Of a DNA stretch of 64,000 nt, positions 42,401-50,390 are shown in pieces. The notes under the pieces were generated by a model. That model saw nothing but the letters and a program-made list of their open reading frames with translations. It was not told where the DNA came from and made no database searches. Within the stretch, counting starts at the first letter, position 1, and every line of letters starts with the position of its first letter. Made by a program: the position numbers and the translations under genes. The stretch lies in contig NZ_CP029773.1 in assembly GCF_003205835.1 (NCBI RefSeq), forward strand, positions 4,682,501-4,746,500, given 5' to 3'. Origin of the DNA: Stenotrophomonas maltophilia. Lineage in GTDB: Bacteria; Pseudomonadota; Gammaproteobacteria; Xanthomonadales; Xanthomonadaceae.

Positions 42401-44027
42401 CGCTGGCGGCGACACCCAGGTAGTAGCTGCCATCAACCGTGCCGTCGAACCGGATCGTTCCGCCCTGCAGCGTCGAGTTGCCCTGGAGTGTCACTGCGGA
42501 CCGATAGGCCTGGTCACCGGACGTGGTGATCGTACCGCTCAGGCCAAGGCTGCCGCCCTGCGCATCCAGGCTGCGCGCATCGATATCGCCCAGGTTCAGT
42601 GCACCGATGCCGACCAGACTGACGTCGGCCCCTTTCGCGCTGACCCGGTTGCCGAAACTGTTGCCGGCATGGGTCAGGGTGATGTTGCCCGCAGCTGCGT
42701 CGAGCGTGGTATTGCCACCTACCGACAGCGCCCCGCTGTTCGCCAGGCTGGTCGAGGTGGCCAGGGTCAGGTCGGTACCGACATGGCCGCCAACGCGGCT
42801 GATGGCATTGCTCGCCTGTCCCAGGGTCACTCGGCCCTGCGTGTCCAGTTGCAGCGCGCCCTCCAGCGAACCCGCGGTCTGGGTGATGTTGTTCGCGTCG
42901 ATTCCGATCGAGTCTGCCTTGATCGAGCCTGACAGCACCACGTCGCCGTTGATGCCGCCATTCAAGTTCACGGTCGTGGCGTCGATGCTGCCGCCGGTCA
43001 TCTGGATGGCGACCGGCCCCCCCATGACAGCCGATCCCACCGTGGACATCGCGTTGGCCGTGATGATGGCATCGTTGATCGCCACCGGTGCGGAACTGCG
43101 GATGGTGAGGCTGCCGTCGGCGCCATCAATCGCATTGGCGATGATCGTGCCACCCGCGTTGATGCCGGTGGAGGAAAGACCAGGTCCCATCAGCGCCGTC
43201 ATGCTGATGTTGCGTGCACTGAGGGTACCGACGTTGCTGATACCGGTTCCTGCCATGCCACTCGCTGCGGTGGTGACGAACGCCAGGCTTGGCATGCCGG
43301 CCGATGACACGCCGGTCACCGCGGTGACCGCACTGGCCGCCGCCAGATCGATATTGCCGAGCGGTGCCGCGATGTAGCCGTTGTTGAACACCGAACCGCC
43401 GACCAGGCTGATGCCTCCGGCCGTCGCCGTCAGCGTGCCTCCCAGGTTGCTGACCGCGGCATTGGTCCCTGTGCCGCCCAATTCGAAACTGGGTGGCAAC
43501 ACACCACCATCCAGCGGAATCCCCTGTGCGCCGGGCATCAAGGTGCTGGCCAGCAACCCACCCACGTTGACGCTGGCAGTGCCGGTGAACGTAATGCCCG
43601 CCGGATTGAGCAGGAATACCTGCCCGTTGGACAGCAGCTGGCCGCTGATGATGCTGGCGGACGGGCCGGTAACCAGATTGATCGCCGTCGACCTCGAGCC
43701 CGCCTGATCGAATCTGACCGTGTTGCCGGAGCCGATGCTGAAGCTGCTCCACTGGAACACCGCAGCCTGGCTCTGCTGGGTGACCGTCATGGTGTTGCCA
43801 TTGACGTTGATGATTCCCGAGCCCGACGTAATGGTGCCGTTCTGTGGCAGGGTCTGCGCCGTGGCCTGCAGGCTGCCGGTCAGCAGCAGCGCCGCGGTCA
43901 GGGGTGCCAGCCACAAGGCGGCGCGTGATCGCCCCGGGACACAGCGACGCGGCCCGCGCGCGAACTCCGCAGCAACCTGCACCTGGCCCAGCGAAGGATT
44001 GAAGACGAGTCGGTAGATACGGTTCAT
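36489..44027 (-). CDS. Large two-partner-secretion exoprotein (FHA/HMW-like adhesin)
   Basis: A 2512-residue TpsA protein. The N-terminus has the extended signal peptide (MNRIYRLVFNPSLGQVQVAAE), then a TPS domain with NPAGITFTGTASVNVGG. The rest is a long beta-helix of repeats such as GNRFGGALNLSG and GSVALQGANVALG. A 464-residue unit (1392 bp) is repeated in tandem and is nearly identical over about 1.07 kb. The end, with Cys2501 and Cys2510 (CX8C), recalls the HMW1 C-terminal disulfide loop that tethers the protein to its transporter. It starts 9 nt after the transporter gene. It is likely a surface adhesin; no toxin domain is visible at the C-terminus. Confidence 0.9.
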   Translation of the reverse strand: MNRIYRLVFNPSLGQVQVAAEFARGPRRCVPGRSRAALWLAPLTAALLLTGSLQATAQTLPQNGTITSGSGIINVNGNTMTVTQQSQAAVFQWSSFSIGSGNTVRFDQAGSRSTAINLVTGPSASIISGQLLSNGQVFLLNPAGITFTGTASVNVGGLLASTLMPGAQGIPLDGGVLPPSFELGGTGTNAAVSNLGGTLTATAGGISLVGGSVFNNGYIAAPLGNIDLAAASAVTAVTGVSSAGMPSLAFVTTAASGMAGTGISNVGTLSARNISMTALMGPGLSSTGINAGGTIIANAIDGADGSLTIRSSAPVAINDAIITANAMSTVGSAVMGGPVAIQMTGGSIDATTVNLNGGINGDVVLSGSIKADSIGIDANNITQTAGSLEGALQLDTQGRVTLGQASNAISRVGGHVGTDLTLATSTSLANSGALSVGGNTTLDAAAGNITLTHAGNSFGNRVSAKGADVSLVGIGALNLGDIDARSLDAQGGSLGLSGTITTSGDQAYRSAVTLQGNSTLQGGTIRFDGTVDGSYYLGVAASGVTTFLGAIGGSTALQGLNVATGSGARLSGDVTTLGMLAFTGPLQVYGSRRLTSLGGNMTLGGAVDGDGGDLSLSARQLTLAGAVGATGPVDRLYASADTITLGSRIASRREMLLQGDIRLDGNTQLVSTNDGVITTDGISSNIGSGYNLTISTGNRIQVNGNISAADVDISGLIFSGRGIVSKGNLGIDSRLNLLQTGSYQVDGLSRFSSQGDITLTDAGNRFSGEVALQGGNAELRAGDLLLGSTSLQGSLGLHLTGGLQQASGSALNIGGTTRIDAGGPINLDRANGLGQPVNRFGGEVSLKGRGSYISAAGTLAFSDFDVDSLLATADVVQLPASGRSIGLQYFQGNVVLTRDSVLDSQLGQINFRGRIDGGYALTLARGLNVVFADDVGGNQALASLDISGAGPLQLGGNITADGAIRLGNVNLASNTPRLFSVRSNNGNLLAGRIDGSSDGRSSLALNAHGALELQSGAGTTPGAGLANLELKGASVIAQAIRTSGRLDVSSTTGFTQGGTLTVGGDASFSAGSSGNLMLDTTANTFAGKVALSGNQVRIRAQPGLALDGVTAAALDAGSAGALSLANANVAGTAVLDGTSLLFDQVSIGGALLATASAGDIRQGSGSLAIGNNSQLTASTDIVLGGTGNQLGSALQVQGRDIALSSSTALDIQQLQAARDAVLAGNGVRLGTTSVQGTLQVNSTGAITQSAALQVAGNSRFQAGSDITLDQAGNRFDGSVALQGANVALGTSGGLLFDAVSVSGNLDARAGSAGVSQQAAVQVGGRSDIRTQGAIALDRADNRFTGAVGLDGKGVDLRAAGDLQIDRLNNAGQSDVRLHAGGGLQLPTSAIDAGTGNLTLLADGGVLQANALLAGNNVTLTGRDGVRLGGDLRSGGSLTLSSSNADIVQIAAPNGVGGSVQAAGAVQVNAGNGRIALGNAGNRFGGALNLSGGDINVAADTLLLGSVNAGGTLSLASDGDIRQQGAVQVVGATHLSAGGDIDLQAAGNRFGDAVAVQGRQVALASTDPLQLQGVTADSLIARSGGHLSLGAAGIAGNAMIEGASLLLDGATIGGTLLATAHAGAIRQGSGSLAIGNNSQLTASTDIVLGGTGNQLGSALQVQGRDIALSSSTALDIQQLQAARDAVLAGNGVRLGTTSVQGTLQVNSTGAITQSAALQVAGNSRFQAGSDITLDQAGNRFDGSVALQGANVALGTSGGLLFDAVSVSGNLDARAGSAGVSQQAAVQVGGRSDIRTQGAIALDRADNRFTGAVGLDGKGVDLRAAGDLQIDRLNNAGQSDVRLHAGGGLQLPTSAIDAGTGNLTLLADGGVLQANALLAGNNVTLTGRDGVRLGGDLRSGGSLTLSSSNADIVQIAAPNGVGGSVQAAGAVQVNAGNGRIALGNAGNRFGGALNLSGGDINVAADTLLLGSVNAGGTLSLASAGDIRQQGAVQVAGTTRLSAGGDIDLQAAGNRFGDAVAVQGQQVALASDGALQLQGVTAGSLVARSAERLTLSAADVAGNVTLQGQQLHFGTTHVGGNLQATGSNGIDQDGTLRVDGSTDLRSDASIALGSAGNELRGVVSLAGVGIDLASAGDLRIGSLDNRSAAVRLQAGGSLNLPTGVIDTGGGDLQLLAGGALQLPAALRGNNITLRSGQDLQLGQDVLAAGELQLGSGGALTQSGGVLAAQRLQGSAGGKASLRGDNRIATLGDFSSQGLELRTTQGLQVTGNVQAGAQGLLDVHGGDLQLNGSVQAGQLRLQSSGAIRAGAGGRLLADQLSGRAAGPTMLGDASLFVANAIGTLGDFQSPAGFSLTNAGTLALASLNGSAFSVDAGNSGFYLKVQGGDIHQLGTTPVLAGASHWWSSGSIGTQPLPIYLTSAGSSHVVDFIGRPPAYFYGIGTDGLPLVVGGGLNLPTAIVGARTQGSVLPRVAYVDMGALSAQYRAFGIVQPGIRLPADQTVACDSGDPDAECAQ
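38087..39158 (-). repeat. Tandem repeat copy A inside the TPS exoprotein gene
   Basis: 1072 bases that match 39479-40550 with only two differences seen by eye (38139 and 38595, each G here versus A there). The repeat period is 1392 bp (464 codons), so the reading frame is kept. Similarity continues, more diverged, to the left of this block. Confidence 0.92.
39479..40550 (-). repeat. Tandem repeat copy B inside the TPS exoprotein gene
   Basis: Partner of the 38087-39158 block at an offset of exactly 1392 bp. Identity drops sharply on both sides (the exact match ends after TGGCGGAT at 40550), which points to recent duplication or gene conversion limited to this stretch. Confidence 0.92.
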
Positions 44028-44036
44028 GGTCGCTCC

Positions 44037-45701
44037 TCAGAAGGTCAGGCCAAGCCGCGCATACACGCGGACATCGCGGCCGTCACCCGGTCGCAGGGCG
44101 CTGGTCGGCTTGGCCGCCGCCACGCGCAGTTCGAGGTTCTTCCACTGGCGCAGGCGGAAGGTCGCGCCCATTCCCACCGATGCCAGATCGGCCGGTGCCT
44201 CCAGCCCATCGACATCGAACACGCGCGCCTGGTCGGCGAACACGTCCAGCTCCAGTACTTCGCGCCACGGCACCCCGCGGAACGGCGAGGCGACGTCGCC
44301 GAAACCCGGCGCATCGACGTGGTACTCCAGCGCTCCGTACCAGCCACGATCGCCCAGCGTCTCGCCCTGCGCATACCCCCGCACGCTGTCGTTGCCACCC
44401 ACCTGGAACTGCTCCAGCGCCGGCAGCGAGTTGTTGCTGTACTGGCCATTGAACTTGAACAACAGGCGTTGGCTGCGGCTGAGGTACTGCAGCCGCAGCA
44501 GGCCCAGGCGCACCACGTTGAACCGGCTGTCGCGGGTCGGGTTGATCGCATCGAAGTCGGCCGAGCGATCGCGCAGCGACTGGCGCACGCTCAACTGTGC
44601 CAGGTTGATGCCATGCCAGCGCGCATCGTTATGGCGCAGGCTGGCGCCCACCTCGGCCACGTCGTACTTCTGCTTGGACAGCACCAGGCCCAGCGCTTCA
44701 AAGCGCGAGCTCTCGCGGATATAGCGCGCCGAGCTGGTCACCTGCAGGTCGGGGCGGTTGATGAACTTCCAGTCGGCGCCGGCATAGGCCTGCGAGGCCG
44801 GGCCCTTGAGCTTGAAACCGCGCAGGATGCCGTCGTCCACTTCCAGCTCGCTGCGGTTGGCGCCGGCCAGCACCGACAGTCCCTGCACCGCCTGCAACGG
44901 CACGCTGTAGGACAGCGCGCCGGCGCGGCTGGCCTGCGGATCGAACGCATAGGTTCCACTGGCCGCGAATACATCGCCCAGGCCCAGCGGGCTGTTCCAG
45001 GTAACGCCCAGCTGGGCGCGCCCGCGCCCGGTCAACTCGGTACCGTGATTGTCCACGCTGGTACTGACCTCGTACGGCCGGCCACTTTCACGCGCGACCA
45101 GTACCAGATCGGTTTCACCAACGTTCTCACCGGGCTGCAGTACCGAAGATACCGATACCCCGGGCAGGTCACGTGCATACAGCAAAGCGCTGTCGATGTC
45201 GGCCTGGCGCAGCGGCTGCCCGCGCAGGCGCTCGGCCACGTTGCTGAGCGTATGGGTGCGGTAACGCTGGTTGCCCTGCACCACTACCTTGCCGATGCGC
45301 CCTTCCAGCACGCGTACTTCGATGCGGCCTTCAGCGTCGGGTTTCTGCGGTGGCAGGTAGGCGACGCTGACCAGGAAGCCCGCCTTGCGATAGGCCGCAG
45401 TGACCGCATCGGCCGCCCCCTGGAGCTGCGCAAAGTCCATCGCGACCGCATCTGCGCCATGCGCCAGGCGGGCAAAGTAGGCATCCAGCACGGCCTGCAC
45501 CTGCGCAGGCGTGATGCCACGCTGCGGATGCTCACCAACGTCGCTGGCACGGAAGCCGCGCACCTGCAGGGTCTGGTTGCCGGTGCGCGCGGCCATGTCG
45601 GGCAGCGCGGTGGCCGGCCCCCCTTCGACCTGCTGGGCCATCGCCGCGACTGGCAGGGCTGCCGACAGCAGCAACGCAAACGACGAACGCTTCAATGGCA
45701 T
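44037..45701 (-). CDS. Two-partner-secretion outer-membrane transporter (FhaC/ShlB type)
   Basis: A 554-residue TpsB protein. After a signal peptide (LLLSAALPVAAMA) come POTRA domains (about 40-200, with IEVRVLEGRIGKVVVQGNQRYR) and a 16-strand barrel. The secretion motif VRGY is at residues 440-443 (DSVRGYAQGETLG), and the protein ends in Phe after a final strand (VRVYARLGLTF), as outer-membrane barrels do. It should export the large exoprotein encoded 9 nt downstream. The start at 45701 has an excellent ribosome site (GGAGGA). The gap before it (45702-45823) is the only likely promoter site for the pair. Confidence 0.93.
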   Translation of the reverse strand: MPLKRSSFALLLSAALPVAAMAQQVEGGPATALPDMAARTGNQTLQVRGFRASDVGEHPQRGITPAQVQAVLDAYFARLAHGADAVAMDFAQLQGAADAVTAAYRKAGFLVSVAYLPPQKPDAEGRIEVRVLEGRIGKVVVQGNQRYRTHTLSNVAERLRGQPLRQADIDSALLYARDLPGVSVSSVLQPGENVGETDLVLVARESGRPYEVSTSVDNHGTELTGRGRAQLGVTWNSPLGLGDVFAASGTYAFDPQASRAGALSYSVPLQAVQGLSVLAGANRSELEVDDGILRGFKLKGPASQAYAGADWKFINRPDLQVTSSARYIRESSRFEALGLVLSKQKYDVAEVGASLRHNDARWHGINLAQLSVRQSLRDRSADFDAINPTRDSRFNVVRLGLLRLQYLSRSQRLLFKFNGQYSNNSLPALEQFQVGGNDSVRGYAQGETLGDRGWYGALEYHVDAPGFGDVASPFRGVPWREVLELDVFADQARVFDVDGLEAPADLASVGMGATFRLRQWKNLELRVAAAKPTSALRPGDGRDVRVYARLGLTF

Positions 45702-45823
45702 GGCTCTGTCCTCCGATGACAATGGATGCCGGGGCGTCGCGTCCTCCGTACGGCCCCTCCCCGGGCGGCACAGACAAAGAAAGATCCGGGCACGGCGACG
45801 CGCCCCTGGCGTCCAGGTGGCCA

Positions 45824-46108
45824 TCAGCCAACTGCCAAGACATAGATGCACAGCAACAACCCCATCGTCAGCATGACATACAAAATGAGAACCAGCGCAC
45901 TTCGTGAGCGACCGTTCGTCGGACCCGGCGAGACCCCGGCAACAGGGTCCGCAGGCCGGTGCCTCTGGGTCTGCAGGCAGCGTTCACGCACGCCCTGCAG
46001 CACCCGACGGCGCCGAGCGCGGTATTCCTGCAGGTCGATCTGGCCGCGCTGGTGGGCATCGGCCAACGACTGCAGGCTGCGGTTGGCGTGCTCTTCCCAG
46101 CCGCTCAC
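45824..46108 (-). CDS. Small SHOCT-like protein with C-terminal membrane helix
   Basis: A 94-residue protein. Residues ~8-35 (SLQSLADAHQRGQIDLQEYRARRRRVL) resemble a SHOCT domain, a short helical oligomerisation unit. A basic linker follows, then one membrane helix near the C-terminus (ALVLILYVMLTMGLLLCIYVL). It starts at a GTG (46106-46108) that overlaps the ppkA stop as GTGA, so it is translationally coupled to the kinase. I know no described T6SS component with this form. Confidence 0.68.
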   Translation of the reverse strand: MSGWEEHANRSLQSLADAHQRGQIDLQEYRARRRRVLQGVRERCLQTQRHRPADPVAGVSPGPTNGRSRSALVLILYVMLTMGLLLCIYVLAVG

Positions 46109-49100
46109 TTCAGCTCCCTCAATACCCGGAAGCCGACATCCGGCTGCGCGGCACCAGCCAGCGCGCGGTGTGCCTGCACCGTGCAGTCCGACCAGAAGCT
46201 GGCGTAGCTGCCACCACGTACGCTGCCATTGCTGGTCCATTCCCAGACGTTGCCGGTCAGGTTGACCAGGCCCCACGGATTCGGCTCGCGGCCGCGTACG
46301 CCCACCGGCACACCGCTGCCAGCGCTGGCACTGGGCGGAATGCAGTTGCTGTCCGGCGCCTGCCGCCATTGTTGCTGCGCCTGCGCGGCGTGCAGCCACT
46401 CGGCATCGCTCGGCAGGCGGTAGCGCCAGCCGCCGCTGGCGCGGGTCAGCCAACGCGCGTAGCCCTGCGCCTGGGCGAGGCTGAGATTGCGTGCGGGCCA
46501 TCGCCCCTGCTCGCCGGATGCCGGCTGCACACTGCAACGACCACTGGCCCGGCAGTACCGGTTGAAGTCATCCACCGCGATCTCCCCGCGCGAAAGCGCA
46601 TACGCAGGCCCGCCCGACACCCCGGGCACCACCACCAGCATCGGCCCACGGGCATCGGCAAGCGCGTCGTAGCAGGGCTGTGCACGCCCGGCCAGACCTG
46701 CACAGGGATCGGGGCCGTCGGGCACCGGTGGCAACGGCGCATCATCCGCATCGGCCGCCGCGGCGACGGCAGCGCTGACCGGCGTTGCCGCAGGCGGACG
46801 CGGTGCATTGCGCGCTGCATGCGTGCCGCCAGTGGCCGTTGCCGCTGAGGCCGGTGGCGGTTGTGCGGCCACGATCGCGCCCTTCTCTCCCTGCAGCAGC
46901 GATTGCAGCGAATCGCCCTTGAGACGCCCGTGCGTTCGCAGCGCTTTTTCCAACCGCTCCATCGCCTGCGGATCACGGCGGTACTGTGCATCGAGTTGCT
47001 GGCGCAGCCGCTCGCGCTCGCTGTCCTTCGTCGATGCCTGCGTGCTGGCGGCCAGTACCGCCGCCACCACGTCCAGGCGTGCACGTGCCGCCTGCAGTAC
47101 GGGACGCGCGCCCATCACCTGCAGCGCGCGCGCCAGCAGTGCGTCAGCGGCTGCCGGATCACCCTGGGCGAGCCGCAGCACCGCCTGGTCCTGGGTAGCC
47201 TGGTCCAGCAGTGCGGGCGCCTGCTCACGCACGAACGGGGCATCGGGCTGCACCACATGCAGCTGCTGCCAGGTGCGTTGTGCCTTGTCCAGGTCTCCAG
47301 CGGCGATCGCGCGCCGCAGCGATTCACTCTGCGCAGCCAATGCAGCATCACTGCGGCTGTCGGCCAGCGACTGCTGCAGTGCCTGCTGGCGCTGCTGCAG
47401 CTGACTGGCAGCCGCCGCCAACGCGGCCGTGTCCGGTGCCTGGCGACGTGCGAAGTCGAGCAGCACAAGGTCATCCGGTAGCTGCGTCGGTTCCCGGTGT
47501 CCTCCCAGGATGGCAGCCACGGCAGTGGCCAGCGCGTTCTGCGCCGCAGGCAGGTCGGCGCCGGCATCGCGCCGGATCACCTGCAGTGCGGCCGCGACAT
47601 CGGTCTGCCAAGCGGCATCGGCGCTCGGGTTGGCCAGGCGTTGCTGCAGGCGCTCCCGCGCCTGCGCGACTGTGGCGGGCAGCGCGGTCACCTGCAGATC
47701 CGGCTGCGATGCCACCCGCAGTTGCGCCGCCTGCAGACGCAACCCCAGCGCATCGGGGAAGCTGCGCTGCGCCTGCTGCAACCGTGATTCCGCCTGCGCG
47801 GTGTCACCCTGTCCCAACGCACTGGCGATGGCCTGTTCATAGGCCTGTTCCAGCGCAGGATCACGCAGCAGCGGATTGCGCGGATCGATCGCGGCGATGG
47901 CTGCCAATGCTCCCGACAGGCTGCCGCTGCCATGGCCGAACAGATCCCCCTCGGCAATGTGCCGCTGGCGCTGGGTGTCGAGCGTGTTGAGCGCCTGGTC
48001 TCGCTCGGCCTGCAGGCGCTCGCGCCGCGCATCGAGCGTGGGTGAGTACAGTCGCAGGCGATCGCGCAGCGCGAACACTTCCTGCGTCCCCGGGTAGTCG
48101 TAGCGGCCGGCGGAGGGCGCCCACAGCGCATCCAGGCGCCGCAGCAGGAAGCCTTCGATCAGTCCCGGGTGGTCCAGCAGAAGTTTGGCACGCTGTTCGT
48201 GATCGAGACTGGAAAGACCTTCCCAGGCCTGCGCGGCGTCTTCATAGCGCTGCGGATCATCGGCTCCCAACCGCGCACTCACTTCGGCCAGGCGCTGCTC
48301 GTGCACATGGCGGTTGACCAGTACACCGGCGCCGGCCAGCACCACCACCGCCGCAGAGGCATAGCCCACCCGCGGCAGTACGCGTTCACGCCAGCTGCGC
48401 GGACGCAGGCCTTCAAGCAGTGCATCGACGTTGGCCAGCCGTTTGTCCGCAGGCAGGGCCACCGCCGCACAGAGGGCACGGTACGGGCGTCGCCCAAGGC
48501 CGCGCAGCGCGGGCGGGCGCCGACCCTCGCGCAGTGCTACTTCGGCGCTGGCCTTGTCATAGGGATGGCGGCCACCGAGCAGTTCGAAGCAGACGCAGCC
48601 AAGCGCATAGACATCGTCGGCCGGTGTCGGCGGCTGGCCACGCAGCATCTCCAGGCTGGCGTACGCCGGTGTCAGCGCTCCCAGCGAGGCGGCATCGAAC
48701 ACGGTCTGTTCGCCCGCCACATCCACCGCATGCTTGCCGGCGCGGGCAATACCGAAGTCGAATACCTTCGGTACACCTTGCGCGGTGACCATCACGTTGC
48801 CGGGCTTGAAGTCGGAATGGACGATGCCCGAGGCGTGCGCGCGGCGCAGTGCGCCGGCCATGCCCTCGATCAGCGGCCAGGCACGGGCCATCGGCATGCC
48901 ATCAAAGGCCTGCTCGCGGATCAGCGTGCGCAGGTCCTGGCCATCGACGTACTCCATCGTCATGAACACGATGGCGCCATCCTTGTCGAAGTCATACACG
49001 CGCACGATGTTGTCGTGCCCCAGCTGCTGCGAGCGTCGCGCTTCGCGCTGCAGTGCCACCAGCGCATCGGGGTGGCGACGGAACTCATCGCTGAGCACCT

Positions 49101-49671
49101 TCACCGCCAGCCAGGGGTCGCGATCACGCGCCTCCACCTTGCGCGCATCGCGGGCCAGGTACACCACCCCCATGCCGCCGCGGCCCAGTTCGCGTTCCAG
49201 CTGGAAGCGTCCCTTCAGCAGGCTGCCAACCGTCACTGTCTGGCCCGCGGCTGCCGCAACCTGCTGCCATGCCGAGAGGCTCGAGCTCTGCGACGCGGTA
49301 CCGCCGGTGCGACCCTCGGCAGCCGCATCCGTGCGCGCGACATCCTCGCCGGGCTGCACACGTGTCATCTCGTCCGGCACGGCGCTGCGTGCGGGCTTGA
49401 CCACGGTGGCATCGTCATCGCGCGACAGCGTGCTGCCACTGGCATCGCGCAGATCCTGCAGACGCTGCAGCAGGGTATTCATCGACACCTCGTCGATCGC
49501 CTGCTGCTGGCGCATGCGCCACAGCGTGTCCACACCGTTGCGATAGTCGGCATCGGCCACGTGGTCATGCCGGGCCAGCGCCCGCAGCAGTGCAGGCAGG
49601 TCCAGCGCTCCCCTGCTGAAGGCGGTTACCAGTTCAACCACGGAGGTCGTGTCCTCTTGCACGTCGTTCAC
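46105..49671 (-). CDS. ppkA: T6SS regulatory Ser/Thr kinase PpkA with C-terminal formylglycine-enzyme-like (SUMF1) domain
   Basis: A 1188-residue membrane kinase. A cytoplasmic N-terminal part is followed by the Hanks-type kinase domain (~150-425): glycine loop LGRGGMGVVYLA, Lys191 in LAVKVL, catalytic loop HSDFKPGN with Asp287, and DFG at 305-307. The HRD arginine is a serine here. A single membrane helix lies at ~435-453, then a long helical periplasmic part, a Pro/Ala linker, and a SUMF1-type domain in the last ~140 residues (YALSRGEIAVDDFNRYCRASGRC ... NPWGLVNLTGNVWEW). PpkA phosphorylates FHA proteins to start T6SS assembly. The GTG start overlaps the pppA stop. Confidence 0.9.
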   Translation of the reverse strand: MNDVQEDTTSVVELVTAFSRGALDLPALLRALARHDHVADADYRNGVDTLWRMRQQQAIDEVSMNTLLQRLQDLRDASGSTLSRDDDATVVKPARSAVPDEMTRVQPGEDVARTDAAAEGRTGGTASQSSSLSAWQQVAAAAGQTVTVGSLLKGRFQLERELGRGGMGVVYLARDARKVEARDRDPWLAVKVLSDEFRRHPDALVALQREARRSQQLGHDNIVRVYDFDKDGAIVFMTMEYVDGQDLRTLIREQAFDGMPMARAWPLIEGMAGALRRAHASGIVHSDFKPGNVMVTAQGVPKVFDFGIARAGKHAVDVAGEQTVFDAASLGALTPAYASLEMLRGQPPTPADDVYALGCVCFELLGGRHPYDKASAEVALREGRRPPALRGLGRRPYRALCAAVALPADKRLANVDALLEGLRPRSWRERVLPRVGYASAAVVVLAGAGVLVNRHVHEQRLAEVSARLGADDPQRYEDAAQAWEGLSSLDHEQRAKLLLDHPGLIEGFLLRRLDALWAPSAGRYDYPGTQEVFALRDRLRLYSPTLDARRERLQAERDQALNTLDTQRQRHIAEGDLFGHGSGSLSGALAAIAAIDPRNPLLRDPALEQAYEQAIASALGQGDTAQAESRLQQAQRSFPDALGLRLQAAQLRVASQPDLQVTALPATVAQARERLQQRLANPSADAAWQTDVAAALQVIRRDAGADLPAAQNALATAVAAILGGHREPTQLPDDLVLLDFARRQAPDTAALAAAASQLQQRQQALQQSLADSRSDAALAAQSESLRRAIAAGDLDKAQRTWQQLHVVQPDAPFVREQAPALLDQATQDQAVLRLAQGDPAAADALLARALQVMGARPVLQAARARLDVVAAVLAASTQASTKDSERERLRQQLDAQYRRDPQAMERLEKALRTHGRLKGDSLQSLLQGEKGAIVAAQPPPASAATATGGTHAARNAPRPPAATPVSAAVAAAADADDAPLPPVPDGPDPCAGLAGRAQPCYDALADARGPMLVVVPGVSGGPAYALSRGEIAVDDFNRYCRASGRCSVQPASGEQGRWPARNLSLAQAQGYARWLTRASGGWRYRLPSDAEWLHAAQAQQQWRQAPDSNCIPPSASAGSGVPVGVRGREPNPWGLVNLTGNVWEWTSNGSVRGGSYASFWSDCTVQAHRALAGAAQPDVGFRVLRELK

Positions 49672-50390
49672 TCCTGCCTGCACACGATGACCGCCGACAC
49701 GTTGTCGCGGGCGGCGCGTCCCAGGGCCAGTTCGAACAGCCGCGCCAGCAGCACGCGTGGCTCGCGCTGGCGACGGCACTCCATATCAAGCTCGGCATCG
49801 GGGATTTCCTTGTTGACCCCGTCGCTGCACAGCAGGAACGGTGTGCCCGCGGCATGGCTGGCAACGATCCAATCGATCAGCAGGCCCTCCTGCGCGCCGA
49901 CAGCCCGGGTCAGCGTGCCAGGCGCGGCCACGGCGGCAGAGCCGGCGAACTGGGTGGCGTCGTCCTTGATGCCGTGCACATGGTCACGGGTAAGCTGGCG
50001 CAGGCAGCCGTCTTCCATGCCATAGGCGCGGCTGTCCCCCACCCAGCCGCACAGCATGAAATCGCGGTCCTGCACCAGCACCACCACGGTCGAGCCGATC
50101 AGGTCCACACGCAGGTCATGCGCGCGTCGCAGCAGCTCCTGGTTGACCTGCTGCAGCGTGTCCTCGATGGCCTCGATGAAATCGACCACGTCCTCCTGCC
50201 GTGGCAGGCGCGACAACCGCTCGACGATCAGGCCACTGGCGAAATCACCAGCGGCGTGGCCACCCAGGCCATCGGCAACCACCCAAAGACCAACGTCGTC
50301 ACGCAGCAGGATCGCGTCCTCGTTGAGCCGGCGTACCTTTCCGGTGTCGGTGTGGCCGGCCGATGCATAGCGGGTACCCATGGCATTCAT
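49668..50390 (-). CDS. pppA: T6SS PP2C-type protein phosphatase PppA
   Basis: A 240-residue PP2C phosphatase. Metal-binding motifs are intact: NEDAILL near residue 25, VVADGLGGHAAGDFAS at ~40-55, and GDSRAYG, SDGVNKE and DNVSAVIV further on. It removes the phosphate placed by PpkA and turns the T6SS off. The ATG at 50390 overlaps the tagF stop; an alternative ATG three codons later is possible. Its stop overlaps the ppkA start, so phosphatase and kinase are co-translated. Confidence 0.92.
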   Translation of the reverse strand: MNAMGTRYASAGHTDTGKVRRLNEDAILLRDDVGLWVVADGLGGHAAGDFASGLIVERLSRLPRQEDVVDFIEAIEDTLQQVNQELLRRAHDLRVDLIGSTVVVLVQDRDFMLCGWVGDSRAYGMEDGCLRQLTRDHVHGIKDDATQFAGSAAVAAPGTLTRAVGAQEGLLIDWIVASHAAGTPFLLCSDGVNKEIPDAELDMECRRQREPRVLLARLFELALGRAARDNVSAVIVCRQE

